Both the position numbers and the translations under genes were made by a program. 64,000 nucleotides of DNA, taken from positions 35,552,467 through 35,616,466 of the forward strand of contig JBANSL010000004.1 of NCBI GenBank assembly GCA_037127255.1, read 5' to 3'. Under the pieces are notes generated by a model. It searched no databases and was not told the origin of the DNA. It saw only the letters and a list, made by a program, of their open reading frames with translations. The first letter of the stretch is position 1. Each line of letters starts with the position of its first letter. Origin of the DNA: Persicaria tinctoria (lineage: Eukaryota > Streptophyta > Magnoliopsida > Caryophyllales > Polygonaceae). Positions 35,995 through 47,535 of this stretch are shown piece by piece.

Positions 35995-36577
35995 CTGAAA
36001 CAAAAAGAACTAAAGCAATACAAATTACAGTACAAAGCCAAGAAACCTAAAAACAGATTAGAAGAGTTGACAAGAATTCAAGAGAGAAAAGAGCAGAAAA
36101 CTAAGGGAACGTGATCTTGCAAATGTTTTATCACAAGAATAGATTCTGACTCCCTTAAAGATATGTTGTGGTCCGAGCAATGAACATGATTGTTGAGAAA
36201 ATTACTGCAGCAACTATGATCATCCATACTGCCTTCATTCAGCTTTCTCATCAAGCAATCAAGTTGCACGTCATAGATTATACTCTGTTATCAAACATAA
36301 AGATGAATTGTTTTAGCATCTCACTTGCCCTCAATTCATTGCAGAAGGCAAATTGAAGTGTATAATTTATTAGAACCTGGGTTTACAACTTGAGCAATAA
36401 CTCTTAATAAGGCGGATTTTTTACACCATCAATTTCGAACAAAATCACTAACTCGAAATCGCTCGATTTTTTACACCATCGACTATTGAGAAATCCAAAT
36501 GTAACCTTGGGCGAATGAAATCGAACAAAATTGGTAGGGAGGAAGTGAGATGAAAGAGAAGGGGAGAAAGAAGACAC

Positions 36578-36658
36578 CTGCGCCCGGAGGTGGTCGGAGA
36601 GCTTGTGGCGGCGGCAGTCGAAGAGCTTGGTCGGACGGAAGCGCCAGCGCCACCTCAT
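36578..36658 (-). pseudogene. Putative first exon of a captured gene
   Basis: ATG at 36658, 27 codons (MRWRWRFRPTKLFDCRRHKL then SDHLRAQ) ending at CAG/GTGTCT, a good donor. It lies just inside the right inverted-repeat arm and points inward, so a promoter in the arm could drive a chimeric transcript into the 35890-35994 exon and the EPSIN exons. Family not recognised. Confidence 0.4.
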
Positions 36659-36944
36659 TCTCTCTCATTCCAGCGTCATCTTCGTCGATCTTTCTCTCAC
36701 TCCTCATCATCCTCAGTTCGTCGATTTGATTGAAGATGAATTTTGCAGGGTTAGATTGATTGAAGATAAGTTTGGTAGAATTAGGGATTTGAAGGAAAGA
36801 GAAAGGAGGAGGGGGATAACGATGTCAGCAGTGTTAAGTTCCGTTAGAAGGGATTGGACAGTTTTGCAAATTTTTCAAATATATGGATACTCCTCTAATT
36901 TAGACAATTTTTATGGATATTTCACAAACTGTCTCTATTTTATA

Positions 36945-37179
36945 CTCCCTCCGTTCGGCAAAACTTGTCATTTACTATTCATGCACGCTTTTTTAGAACG
37001 ATAAAAACTATATAAAATATTCATTTTTTTATAAATTTTTTTAACAAGTTTGTACTTATTAATAATAACTACGAAGTTGTTAAAAAATTATTAAAAAAAC
37101 TAGATATTTTATATAGTTTTTATCTAATAAAAAAGCGTGCATGAATAGTAAAGTGTCAAGTTTTTCCGAACGGAGGTAG
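36945..37179. mobile_element. Stowaway-type MITE, complete
   Basis: 235 bp, TA target duplication (36943-36944 and 37180-37181). Terminal inverted repeats begin CTCCCTCCGTTCGG and CTACCTCCGTTCGG and remain similar for about 50 bp. Too short to encode protein; it would need a mariner-type transposase in trans. It lies inside or next to an older Stowaway remnant (37182-37246). Confidence 0.9.
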
Positions 37180-37181
37180 TA

Positions 37182-37246
37182 TAGTTTTTAGCTCTTTAAA
37201 ATACGTGTTATAATGTCAAACGACAATCTTTTTGGATCGGAGGGAG
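37182..37246 (-). mobile_element. Stowaway-type MITE remnant in the right arm
   Basis: Ends GGATCGGAGGGAG followed by TA, and is the inverted counterpart of 27558-27640. Confidence 0.65.
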
Positions 37247-37359
37247 TAGTATTTTTTCTGATCAGAATTTCGGTTTTCATGCGCGTAACTCTCCGATTCA
37301 ATAGGGATTTAGATATTTTATTAGGAGAAAGAAACTGGTCCAAGACTCCAAGCTAAACC

Positions 37360-37469
37360 AATTTGTCCATCGGTTCAGTTTTAAATACTAATTTGGCACC
37401 CAGAGTCTTTTTAAATACTCAAATGTTCATCGTTGTCAATTTTAAATACCAATTTGGTATTTTGGCCAA
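37360..37469. repeat. Right outer inverted-repeat arm
   Basis: Complement of 27450-27556 with scattered mismatches, ending GGTATTTTGGCC. About 110 bp of unshared DNA (37249-37359) separates it from the MITE remnant. Confidence 0.75.
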
Positions 37470-39398
37470 ATTTTTTTTACATGTTTACAAAACTTTATAA
37501 AAAGTCATAATTTATGAAAAAAATACAAATTATAGATTAAAGATATATGTTTCAAATTATAGATTAAAAATACAATTTGGTATTTTGCCCAATTTAGTGT
37601 ATGCATATATTAGTACAATTTTTTAACCTATATTCTAAAAGTTATGATATAAATTTTTTAAATATCATTTATTATTAATATAGAATAAAGTTTAGAAAAT
37701 ACTAAAGTATGGGAATTTAAGATCTTTGTTAGAAAATTGTCCTCATATAATTAAAATTGAACAACTCTTATAGGAATTTTATTTTATTTTAATTACACCA
37801 TCGAGAACAATTGTATGTTAAAATGCCAATACTAAAACCACAAACTAAAATTTCCAAATTATTCGGTTTTAATTCTAAAACTAGTAATGTTATCGCGCCC
37901 TTGCGTGTCTTATTAATATATTATAAATTATATTTTATTATATCAATATATTTGATTTACCTTTTTTTATTAAATTTTACGTAAAGATTAAAATAGTTTG
38001 TTTTCTTTTCTTTCTCTACTTTTTATCTTAATCCATAAGAATTATTTTAATAATTCCATGGCTGAAATTAGCTCGTTCAAAGAGCTAGTCATAATCTTTT
38101 CATGAGATTTTTCATAAATAAAATTATATATTTAAGTAAAAATCTTACCATCTAGTGCACATTTTATTTTTAACCCCTAAGGAATTTTAATACTAATATA
38201 TCGATGACTTTTAATTATTTATATTTATTAGTAAATATGGGCTCGGTGAAATATGATTAATAATGTGAAGCCATATTTCAATAAATTACTATACCATTAT
38301 CATGTCTCTGTTTTAGTATTATATATTGACTTGATACATATATGGATAGATTATATATAATTTATTGATATAGTAAAAGTGAAAATTAATTCAAAAAACT
38401 TAAAAAAAAAACTATATGTTTGTCATTAAAAATAAAATTAATAAATAAATTTTCAATCTAAATAGTAAAAGTGAACATTAATTCCATATCATTTGGTAGA
38501 TTTGTTGACGATCATTTCTCTAATTCTCGAATTATAATTTAAATTTATTATGTTTATTTGCATATTTTTAGTAGAATTTTAATAATAATATATCGATATT
38601 TAATATGCATATGAATTATATGACAATGGAAAACTACACGGTTTTAACATTTAATCAATTAAAGTTATCCATAAGAATTATAATATATTTGTGTTAACAT
38701 TTTTTGTTCAATAATAAATTATTAATAATAAAAACATCATAATAAATGAATATATTATTATGTACAAATTTTATACAACTATCAAAACACTAGTACATAA
38801 TAGACTTTTACATTTTATATATAACCGGATATGTAATTAATAAATCAATATTAAAATACTTTTGTAGCAAATTACGCTTAGTTTTATATAAATTGAAATA
38901 ATTCAAGAAAAATCCCTTACTTTAAGGAAACTTCCTCCTTTATAGAGATTTGGGTGTTAAGGGCGGCAAATCCTTTTGAGTTTACCGCCAACATACGTCT
39001 AGCTAATATATGCCCCATTCTCACAAACCCTATTCTCAAATTCAATTGTGACAGTGTACCGGTGGTAATCGAGCATTGACGATGCCTCTCATCCAACGCC
39101 AAGGTCAGTGATTTTTGAAAAGTTTTCCCCTTCAGAATCGTTAGTGGTCGGATTCAACCACATTCAGGTACACTTCCTCTCCCTTTGTTGTTTTTGTGTG
39201 GGATTGGATTGAGGCTATCGCAATTGGGTTTCACAAGTGCAGAAATTGTTATTTACATTAGTTGTGGGTTCTTGCTCTTCCGAATCAAGGCATATATTAT
39301 GGTTGAATTTGTAGTGTTTCTAGTGTTGGCATTTGATTTTTTTTTTTGGGAGAGGGGGGTTCAATTAAGATGTGGGGGCTCAAGGGATTTTGACGTCT
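37470..39398. other. AT-rich spacer before the Copia element
   Basis: No gene seen. 37470-38900 is extremely AT-rich; 38900-39398 is more balanced and may be a degraded exon or transposon flank. Confidence 0.4.
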
Positions 39399-39617
39399 TA
39401 CTAAGGAGATCCCAACTAGTGCATCTCATCCCAATACTCCAAGGTCCAATTAAGCCCAATTTGTAACGAGATGTTATATTGTCGGATATATATATGTTGA
39501 ACAGAAGTGTACAGAACCCTAAGGGGGAATTGCAATGAAATGAAATAGTTCAGCCGCCTACTGTATCTTCTTCTTCTTGATTCATCTCCTACAATCATTC
39601 AATTGTTTTCTCTTCTA
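39399..39617 (+). repeat. Copia 5' LTR
   Basis: 219 bp from TACTAAGGAGATCC to CTCTTCTA, nearly identical to the 3' LTR. The termini lack the canonical TG...CA at the positions inferred from LTR-to-LTR identity. Confidence 0.85.
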
Positions 39618-39630
39618 TGGTATCAGAGCC
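39618..39630 (+). promoter_or_regulatory. Copia primer binding site (initiator tRNA-Met)
   Basis: TGGTATCAGAGCC directly after the LTR, the classic plant Copia primer site. Confidence 0.95.
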
Positions 39631-40057
39631 TTGAGAAGGACTAACGTCCGGGCTTCCTCAAGAAATCCAAAATGGACAATCGCCAAATACAACCCCAAAC
39701 ACAAACCCCAACCACTCTCCCTGCTTTTTCAAATTTCATAACCATGAAACTCAACCAGACCAATTTCATACTTTGGAGGACTCAAGTGGTACCCTACCTA
39801 GTGTGCCAAAATCTATTCGGTTTTGTTGATGGAACCACCACCTATCCTCCTTCTACTGATGATGGCATCTCTCCTGCTCAAAGAGACTGGATTACTAGAG
39901 ACAACTTAGTAATGGCGGTTCTCACCTTATCCCTCACGGAGCCAATTCTCGCCCAGGTCACCGACTGTCGAACATCTCGTGAGATTTGGAATGTGTTGAC
40001 AGATTTATTTGCAGCTCGCTCCTCCGCCCATGTCGTCCAAACTAGATTCGAGCTTGC

Positions 40058-40062
40058 ATCTC
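40058..40062. repeat. Target site duplication ATCTC (left) of solo LTR E
   Basis: ATCTC precedes TGTTGTTGCAGG and is repeated at 42100-42104. Confidence 0.92.
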
Positions 40063-42099
40063 TGTTGTTGCAGGAGGATGGTCAAGTATGAAATAAATAT
40101 AAAATAAAGATCAGACTGACTTCCCTGTCTCAACAAATAAATACAAGACTTCCTCCCGTTGTAGTAGAAGGTTGTCAGGATCGAATCCACGAGGAAGCAC
40201 GTCAGCAGTTCTTAGGTAGCAACAGATCTCACAAAAGCAACAGAAAAGACAGGAACAGAAAGACAGAAATAAAAGCAGAAAAGACAAAGCAAAGCAGAAA
40301 ATAAAACAAAGCAACAGACGTACTCGATCTCGACTAAAGCCTACTCGAGATCGACAACAGCAAATCGACAGAAACTGAAAAATCGACAACAGAAGAAGAA
40401 CAGTAACTTGACCTAGACAAGACCGTACTCGAGATCGACTAAGGCCTACTCGATCTCGACGAGCTCCTCCTCTGTATCGACTAGAAAGACAGAAAACTTA
40501 AATTGCAAATTTCGAACCCAAAACTCAGATTTCCGACGAAATAAATTCAATATATAAAAGACTTCCAAGGCTAGGGTATTAACACCACAACGATAACCAT
40601 GCAAAGTAACACATAAAGGCATAAAAGATCATGCTTTTCATCAAACAACTTTCGTTATTAACAAATAGACATATAGAGGCTTTCGCATAAACCCTAATTG
40701 TTACTAACCCTTTTCACATAATTAATCCAAGTTTCAATTACACAAACAAGGATCAGCTTCAACTCTCGCAAAAGAATCATGCTCATAGGGATAGAAGACG
40801 AATTGCATAAAAAGATCTGACCTTTACCGCATCACGTCACATGGCCACCGTCGGGCTCACCCCAGTCCCAGAAGTGGGTGCACTACTCGCTCTTAATCAT
40901 CAAGAAAGACATCAAATAACTAAAGAAACTAACTTGCATTAAATTTAATAAAGAAAGCTTACAACCCACAAGACAAATCCGCTTTCGCCTTTCCACCTTG
41001 CTTGCTACAAACTCTCTCTCTCTCTACTCCTACTTACTTGAATGAAATTGATTGTGTTTCTGAATGAATGAAAAACCAGCCCCTAGGGCTTTATTTATAG
41101 CCTTCTAATCCTTTCTAATCAAGGATAGAATCTTCTATCTATATCTAAAATTATATCTACTTGCTAAAAGATAAATAAATTCAACAAGGGAATTAAATCT
41201 TTAAAGGGAAATAATAAATCTAAAGTCTTCGATGGATAGATCTTCCTTCTTCATGATCAATGTTGATAGATTTGGATAGAATCGGTAAACTTCAAGCCCA
41301 AGTACACCGAGTAGAATTGATCGAACCGAGTAACACGTCTATGGAAGTCTCCTCGATCTCGACAAGGGTCTTGTCGATCTCGAGTAGGAAAGTTGGTCGA
41401 CTGGCTCGGCTTCGTCGTCTCGGCTAGCTAGTGCTCGACAAGCTCGGACAAGGTTCACAAGTCTAGTTGATCTCGAGTACCCCTCGTCGATCTCGAGTAG
41501 AGAGGTTTTGTTGACTAGGTCTTCTCGGGTGACTCTGCTCGACATGCTCGGACACGGCTTCCGGGCTCCTCGATCTCGAGTAGGTCTACTCGATCTCGAG
41601 TAGAGTGTAACCTGGCATGTCCTCGTCTTCGTCTTCTTGATCAGCTCTTCCTCGACCAGGCTCTCCTCGGACACTTTTGGTCGATCTCGAGTAGAGTGTA
41701 CTCGATCTCGAGTAAAGTTTTCTCAGCTTTCTGCTCTGTTCTTAAAACGCACTTTCCCGGGTCCTCGTTCGTCGGATCGACGCATATGTCCATGAGTTGG
41801 AAAGCTATTTCCGAGGGCTACAACTACCATGAAGACATCAAAGCTTGACTCAGAATGAAGAATGGTGAAAAATGGTCTTTTCTCCAGCTGCACCATTCTT
41901 AGCTTCTCCATGAGTTTCCTTTAAGCTCCAAAGTGCGTCCGATTTCTGCCAAATATAACAAAAACTTGTGTAGACCTCCATATATTGCAAATAAACATAA
42001 CCTACACAGATTCTGTATTATTCTAACACAAATGCATGCAATGTATGCAGAAATCGATATAAAATTAAGTGTAAAACATGGCAAATTAGGTTCACAACA
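40063..42099 (-). mobile_element. Solo LTR E of the Athila-like family, inside Copia gag
   Basis: 2037 bp, right terminus TTCACAACA (TGTTGTGAA in element orientation) and left terminus TGTTGTTGC. It contains module clusters at 40320-40480 and 41340-41720, the leader block near 40815-40890 and a TATA box at 41092-41099 (minus). No primer site, body or second LTR, and a perfect 5-bp duplication, so it is the product of LTR-LTR recombination. Its far end resembles element D, while its modules are of the TC/GA type. Confidence 0.93.
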
Positions 42100-42104
42100 A
42101 TCTC
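42100..42104. repeat. Target site duplication ATCTC (right) of solo LTR E
   Basis: Identical to 40058-40062; Copia gag resumes in frame from here. Confidence 0.92.
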
Positions 42105-45100
42105 TCAAAAAGGGCAACGAGGGCATCACCGATTACTTCAACAAAGCTCGTGCATTGGCTACATCTCTAACAGCTGTAGGTGAAACTATCACAGACTCAG
42201 AACTTATTGTTTATGTGCTTGCTGGTTTACCTCATGAGTATGAGTCTGTTGTGTCTTCCATCACCACTCAACAAGATCTGCCCACACCGTACACAGTCCT
42301 CTCACACCTCCTGAAACAAGAGGCCCGAATTCATCACACCACACAAAGAAACCTAACCCTCACCGGCCTCAACTCAAGCCCATCTGATGGTCTCCTCCCA
42401 TCCCCACCCTCTGCAAATCACACCACGACCTCCTCTAACCGCGGCAAAGATCGAGGTTCCTTTCGAGGTGGCTTCGACCAACGTGGAGGCTATGACCACC
42501 GAGGAGGACGCGAAAATTATGACTCCGGAGGCTCCCGCGGGGGTCGAGGGGGTTACCGAGGAGGTCGTAGCTCTTCGACCTTCTCTGGCCACCCCGAAAA
42601 TAGACCCTCCTGTCAGATATGCGAGAAGAGGGGGCATACTGCTCTCCAGTGTTGGAATAGATTCAATCATGCATTTCAAGCTCCGGCTCCTCCCTCAGTT
42701 CAGGCTCAAGCTCACTTCTCTGCTGTAAATTGGACCCCAGATACAACAGCCTCTTATCACTTTACCCCGCATCTCACACAAATCAATCAGCAACCGACCC
42801 CATATCATGGCACGGAGGAGGTGACGATTGGAGATGGCTCCACTCTACCCATCCAGCATCATGGTTCTTCTCTCTTCTCTTCCCTTTCCTCTCCCTCAAC
42901 TACCTTTCGATTTTCTAACCTTCTTCGTGTTTCATCCATGTCTAAAAATCTCTTATCAGTTAGACAATTTTGCATTGACAATGGTGTGTTTTTTGAATTT
43001 CACCCGAATTGGTTTGTTGTGAAGGATCGTATTACCCGGGCTCCTCTTCTTCAAGGCGCTACTAGGGACGGGCTCTATTAGTTACCCTTGGCTGCACCAC
43101 CACTGCGAGCACATGCCCATGTCACCACCGCTACCTCGTTTCCCCTTTGGCATGCTAGATTTGGCCATCCCTCCTCTAGAATAACTCAGTCTCTCCTCCG
43201 TAGCTTGTCGATCTCATCCTCCTCCAAAGAAGCGGCTACTTTTCAGTGTTCTGCTTGCTCCCAAGCAAAAACACATGCCTTGCCTTATCCTCCATCTTCG
43301 AGTAGATCCACATTTTTCTTCCAACTTTTGTTCATGGACATTTGGGGCCCAGCCCAGTCCATTAGCCTAAGGGGGTAACAAATATTATCTATCGGTTGTA
43401 AACGATTACAGTAACTATCTTTGGATTTTCCCATTATCCTAAAAAGTATGGTTACTCATGTCTTTCATGCTTTTATTCTCTTTGTTCATAATTTTTTCTC
43501 CACTACAATAAAATCGGTTCAAACCGATAATGGAACCGAATTCAAACCTCTTAAACCCGTGTTCACCAAATTTGGGATCCAACATCGGTTGACCTGCCCA
43601 TATGCTCACTCTCAAAATGGGAGCATCGAATCTCGCCATCGACGGATAGTTGACAAAGGCCTTGCCCTTCTTGCCCATGGTCATTTACCCTTCACCTTTT
43701 GCGATTACGCTTTTGAGACTTCCGTCTTTCTCATAAATCGTCTCCCTACACCTACCCTTTCTAACAAGTCCCCTTACCAAATTCTATTCAACCAAGACCC
43801 GACCTCAAATCCTTGCGGGTATTCGGTTGTTTATTTTTCCCAAACCTTCGACCCTACCGCTCCCATAAATTATCCTTCCGTTCCACTCCTTGTGTCTTCC
43901 TTGGTTACTCCCCAAACCACAAAGGTTACATTTGCCTCGATCATCTTACAAATCGCGTCTACATTTCTCGTGATGTTGTATTCCATGAGTCCCAGTTCCC
44001 GCTATTAAACCCCTCTCCCACTCCAACTGTCAGCACTCACCAAAATTCCATCTCACTGCCTTCCCTTGGGCCCCCACCAGCCTCTTCCCCTCCAGGCCCA
44101 CCTCCTTCTCCTCCCCTTTATCTGGCCCACCCATCTAGCCCCACTAACTCCGACCCTACCTCCCCGTCCATAGGATCCACCAGTACACCTACCTTCACCA
44201 CCCCATCTCAATCTAATTTAAATTTACATCCCACCTCATCTTCACACTCTACAGAAACTTCCCCATTGCCACCCTTCAGCACCAACCTACATCCCATGAC
44301 CACCCGCCTTAAGGACAACATCACCAAGCATCTTCGTCGACTCGATGGCACCATCAATTGGCCGTCTGACCCTGCTGCCCATCTCACCACCACCACTAGT
44401 GTCCCCGAGGAGCCCTCTTCATTTACCCAAGCCTCTCAATTTCCCGAATGGCGTCTAGCTATGTCTCGCGAGTTTGATGCTCTCATCCAAACCCATACTT
44501 GGTCCCTTGTTCCTCCGCCACTCAATATCAATCCTCTCGGTGTCAAATGGATCTTCAAAACCAAATACTCATCCTCTGGGCAAATCGAGCATCGCAAAGC
44601 TCGACTAGTGGCCAAAGGTTACCACCAAACCCATGGCATTGATTTTTCCGAAACTTTCAGCCCGATCATTAAACCTTCAACCATCCGCATTGTGCTTTCC
44701 ATCGCAGCCATGTCTAACTGGGTGGTGCGCCAAGTCGATATTCAGAATGCCTTTCTTCATGACGACCTTGAAGAGGACGTCTACATCATTCATCCGCCGG
44801 TCTTCATACATCCCACCTATCCTTCCCATGTTTGCAAACTACACAAATCATTATACGGTCTCCGTCAGGCTCCCCGCGCTTGGTTTTCAAAACTGAGTGA
44901 CACCCTTGTCTCTATGGGGTTCAAAGCCTCACGGGCTTATTCTTCCCTTTTCACATATTTCTATGGCAGTGACACCGTGTTTATATTAGTCTACGTCGAT
45001 GACATTCTAATCATTGCATCCAGTCCATCTCTAGCCTCCAAATTCATCACCTCTCTGTCAAGTTTTTTTCCTGTCAAGGATCTCGGTGATCTTAATTTTT

Positions 45101-45919
45101 TCTTGGGTATCCAAGTCCGGCGCACAGCTGCTGGCCTCTTCCTTGATCAGTCCAAATATATTAATAATCTCCTTCACCACACAAATATGCACCTATCTAA
45201 ACCGGCCCCCACTCCTTTGGCTCTCAATCAAGACTTGTCTTCCACAAATTCCCCTCTCCTTTCCGACCCTTCCTACTATCAAAGTGTTGTGGGAAGCCTC
45301 CAATACTTGTCATTCACTTGCCCCAATATCTCACATTCCGTCAACAAAGTCTGTCAGTTTATGCACTCCCCAAGAGAGATACACTGGCAAGCCACAAAAC
45401 GTATTCTTCGCTACTTAAACTCCTCTCCTACCCTCACCCTTCATCTGTCCTCTTACCCAGCCATGTCTTTGTCCGCTTACTGCGATGCTGATTGGGCGGG
45501 TGACCTATCTGATCGCCGCTCCACCTCCGCATATTGTGTCTACCTCGGTCGCTCGTTGGTATCATGGTCCTCCAGGAAGCAACTCACGGTTGCTCGCTCT
45601 TCCACCGAAGCTGAGTATTGGCAACCTGCGAACTGATATGGCTGCAGAATTTGCTTGCTGAACTGTGTATATTCTTGCCTGAACCGCCCCGCTTATGGTG
45701 CGATAACTTGGGGGCCACGTACCTTGCTGTCAATCCGGTCTATCACCAACGCACCAAACACATTGATCTTGATTTTCACTTCGTCCGTGAACGAATCGCC
45801 GCGAAGACACTTCAGGTCTCCTTCCTCTCCACCAAAGATCAAATCGCCGACGCTCTCACAAAGCCGTTGTCGTCATCCAGGTTCAGCTATTTGCGATCCC
45901 AACTCTCTCTTGTGGAGTT

Positions 45920-45934
45920 GGGCTCGAGGGGGAA
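45920..45934 (+). promoter_or_regulatory. Copia polypurine tract
   Basis: GGGCTCGAGGGGGAA directly before the 3' LTR. Confidence 0.8.
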
Positions 45935-46153
45935 TACTAAGGAGATCCCAACTAGTGCATCTCATCCCAATACTCCAAGGTCCAATTAAGCCCAATTTGT
46001 AATGGGATGTTATATTGTCTGATATATATATGTCGAACAGAAGTGTACAGAACCCTAAGGGGGAATTGCAATGAAATGAAATAGTTCAGCCGCCTACTGT
46101 ATCTTCTTCTTCTTGATTCATCTCCTACAATCATTCAATTGTTTTCTCTTCTA
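45935..46153 (+). repeat. Copia 3' LTR
   Basis: 219 bp; a few substitutions from the 5' LTR (for example TAATGGGATG against TAACGAGATG). Confidence 0.85.
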
Positions 46154-47253
46154 CTTCTCATTGCGGATGATTCAAGGATGAAGAAATCCACCAAATCTTC
46201 GACATCGTAAGCGATCCTCCTGATCTCTCGGATGCTCGTTCGGAACCTGTCATCCCGTTTGCATCCACTTCTTGTGTTGTTCTTCCTCCCCTCTCAGGCC
46301 TCTACATGCTTTCCTCTACCTGTTCCCGGCCTTTCTCCGGCGATGATCTATGATTCCGTTTTGAGTGTCGATCGTTGCACAGGTCGTTGAAGGGTGCCGC
46401 ACAGTAGTCCCTCCTCCCTTCGTTTGGTGTCCCAAGCCTACTGTTTTAGTGTTGTTAAGGTGCAGTTTTGAGAGTCGTCGACGTCCTTGACCCTTCCTGA
46501 TCACCTCAAAAGGCTCCCTCCTTCCCGGTTCCCCTGTCTGTTGTCTGTGTAAGTTGTTAGTGCTGTTTGCATCTCCTGATCAGCCTTTGACTCGGTTTCA
46601 TCCTTCCCGATATGTGTGTTTGAATAGCCATTTGATCAGTAAGGATCTTACTGTCGAAGCTTGAACTCGATTTAATTTGTTGCATCTCTACTCTCGACAT
46701 GGGTGATCCTCATTTCTGGCGGGTTAAGTTCAAGTTTTCCTATTCACAGTCTCGGCATACCTTGTCAATTTTATTAGTTCCCTATTAATACTGAACATTT
46801 CCTAAAACATTAATTGTATATATGCTTCTTGTATATACTTGATCTTGCATAGTTTTAGCCATTCATGGCATTGAGAATTAGGAAAATTGCCCATTATACG
46901 CTCCATTGATTACGATCCGATCGCATTCAAAACTTTGCTGGCGGAGAGCTACATTACATCTGATAGTATTAGCTTATACTTTAATTATAATAGCATTAGC
47001 TTATGCTTTAATTATGATGGTATTACTTATGATTTAATTATGTTGGTTATGATTTTGGATGTCACATTGGGTGCTCTTCCCCTCCCCGTCTTACTCTCTC
47101 TTAAGTAAAAATATTATATTATTTATACAATTTTAACCTTAAAATAAAAAAATGTATCAACTTATATTTTACTTGTGAAAAATGTTCAATACCTTCAATT
47201 TTGAATTCTCTTGACTTATGTTAACTATTTTATTTTATGTTTTTCTAGACTCA
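46154..47253. other. Spacer without recognisable gene
   Basis: 46154-46560 is CT-rich and leader-like; the rest is AT-rich. No coding family seen. It may belong to the 5' part of the CACTA element. Confidence 0.4.
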
Positions 47254-47461
47254 TGGAAGGAACAAGATCTCAATCTAAGAGCAAATCTGCACAAAAGTCC
47301 ATAGACAAACAATCTAACACCCATGGAAACAAAAAACGCTCGCATCATTTCGTGGCCAATACAACTAAAGCCATTGCTAGTACACATCATCATATATCAA
47401 TTATTCACTTTAGAAACTTGGGCATTTATATAATTAGATATATATATATACACACACACAC

Positions 47462-47535
<74 letters not shown>

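Larger units (their letters stand above)
39672..45934 (+). pseudogene. Copia gag-pol polyprotein, interrupted
   Basis: Gag starts at 39672 (TNFILWRTQVVPYL) and is split at 40062 by the solo LTR. It resumes at 42105 in the same frame and has a zinc knuckle CQICEKRGHTALQC. A TAG at 43079-43081 follows GLY at the protease/integrase border. The integrase part has the HARFGHPS knuckle region and DNGTEF (about 43526). RT begins in another frame near 43813, with YVDD at 44992-45003. RNase H has CDADWAGD, SSTEAEY and ADALTKP. Frameshifts lie near 43370, 43435, 43810-43850 and 45625, the last a small deletion after EAEY. It would encode all enzymes for copying, but not in this state. Confidence 0.9.
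39399..46153 (+). mobile_element. Ty1/Copia retrotransposon (Ale/RE-like), decayed, with nested solo LTR
   Basis: Two 219-bp LTRs (39399-39617, 45935-46153), an initiator-tRNA-Met primer site and a decayed gag-protease-integrase-RT-RNase H frame in Copia order. Flanks CGTCT and CTTCT would be a 5-bp target duplication with one mismatch. Removing the nested insertion (2037 + 5 bp) leaves an element of about 4.7 kb, normal for the lineage. Confidence 0.92.

Noticed and set aside
43439..43684. Minus-strand ORF over the Copia integrase region
   Set aside because: Shadow of the plus-strand integrase coding sequence, which has the DNGTEF motif.
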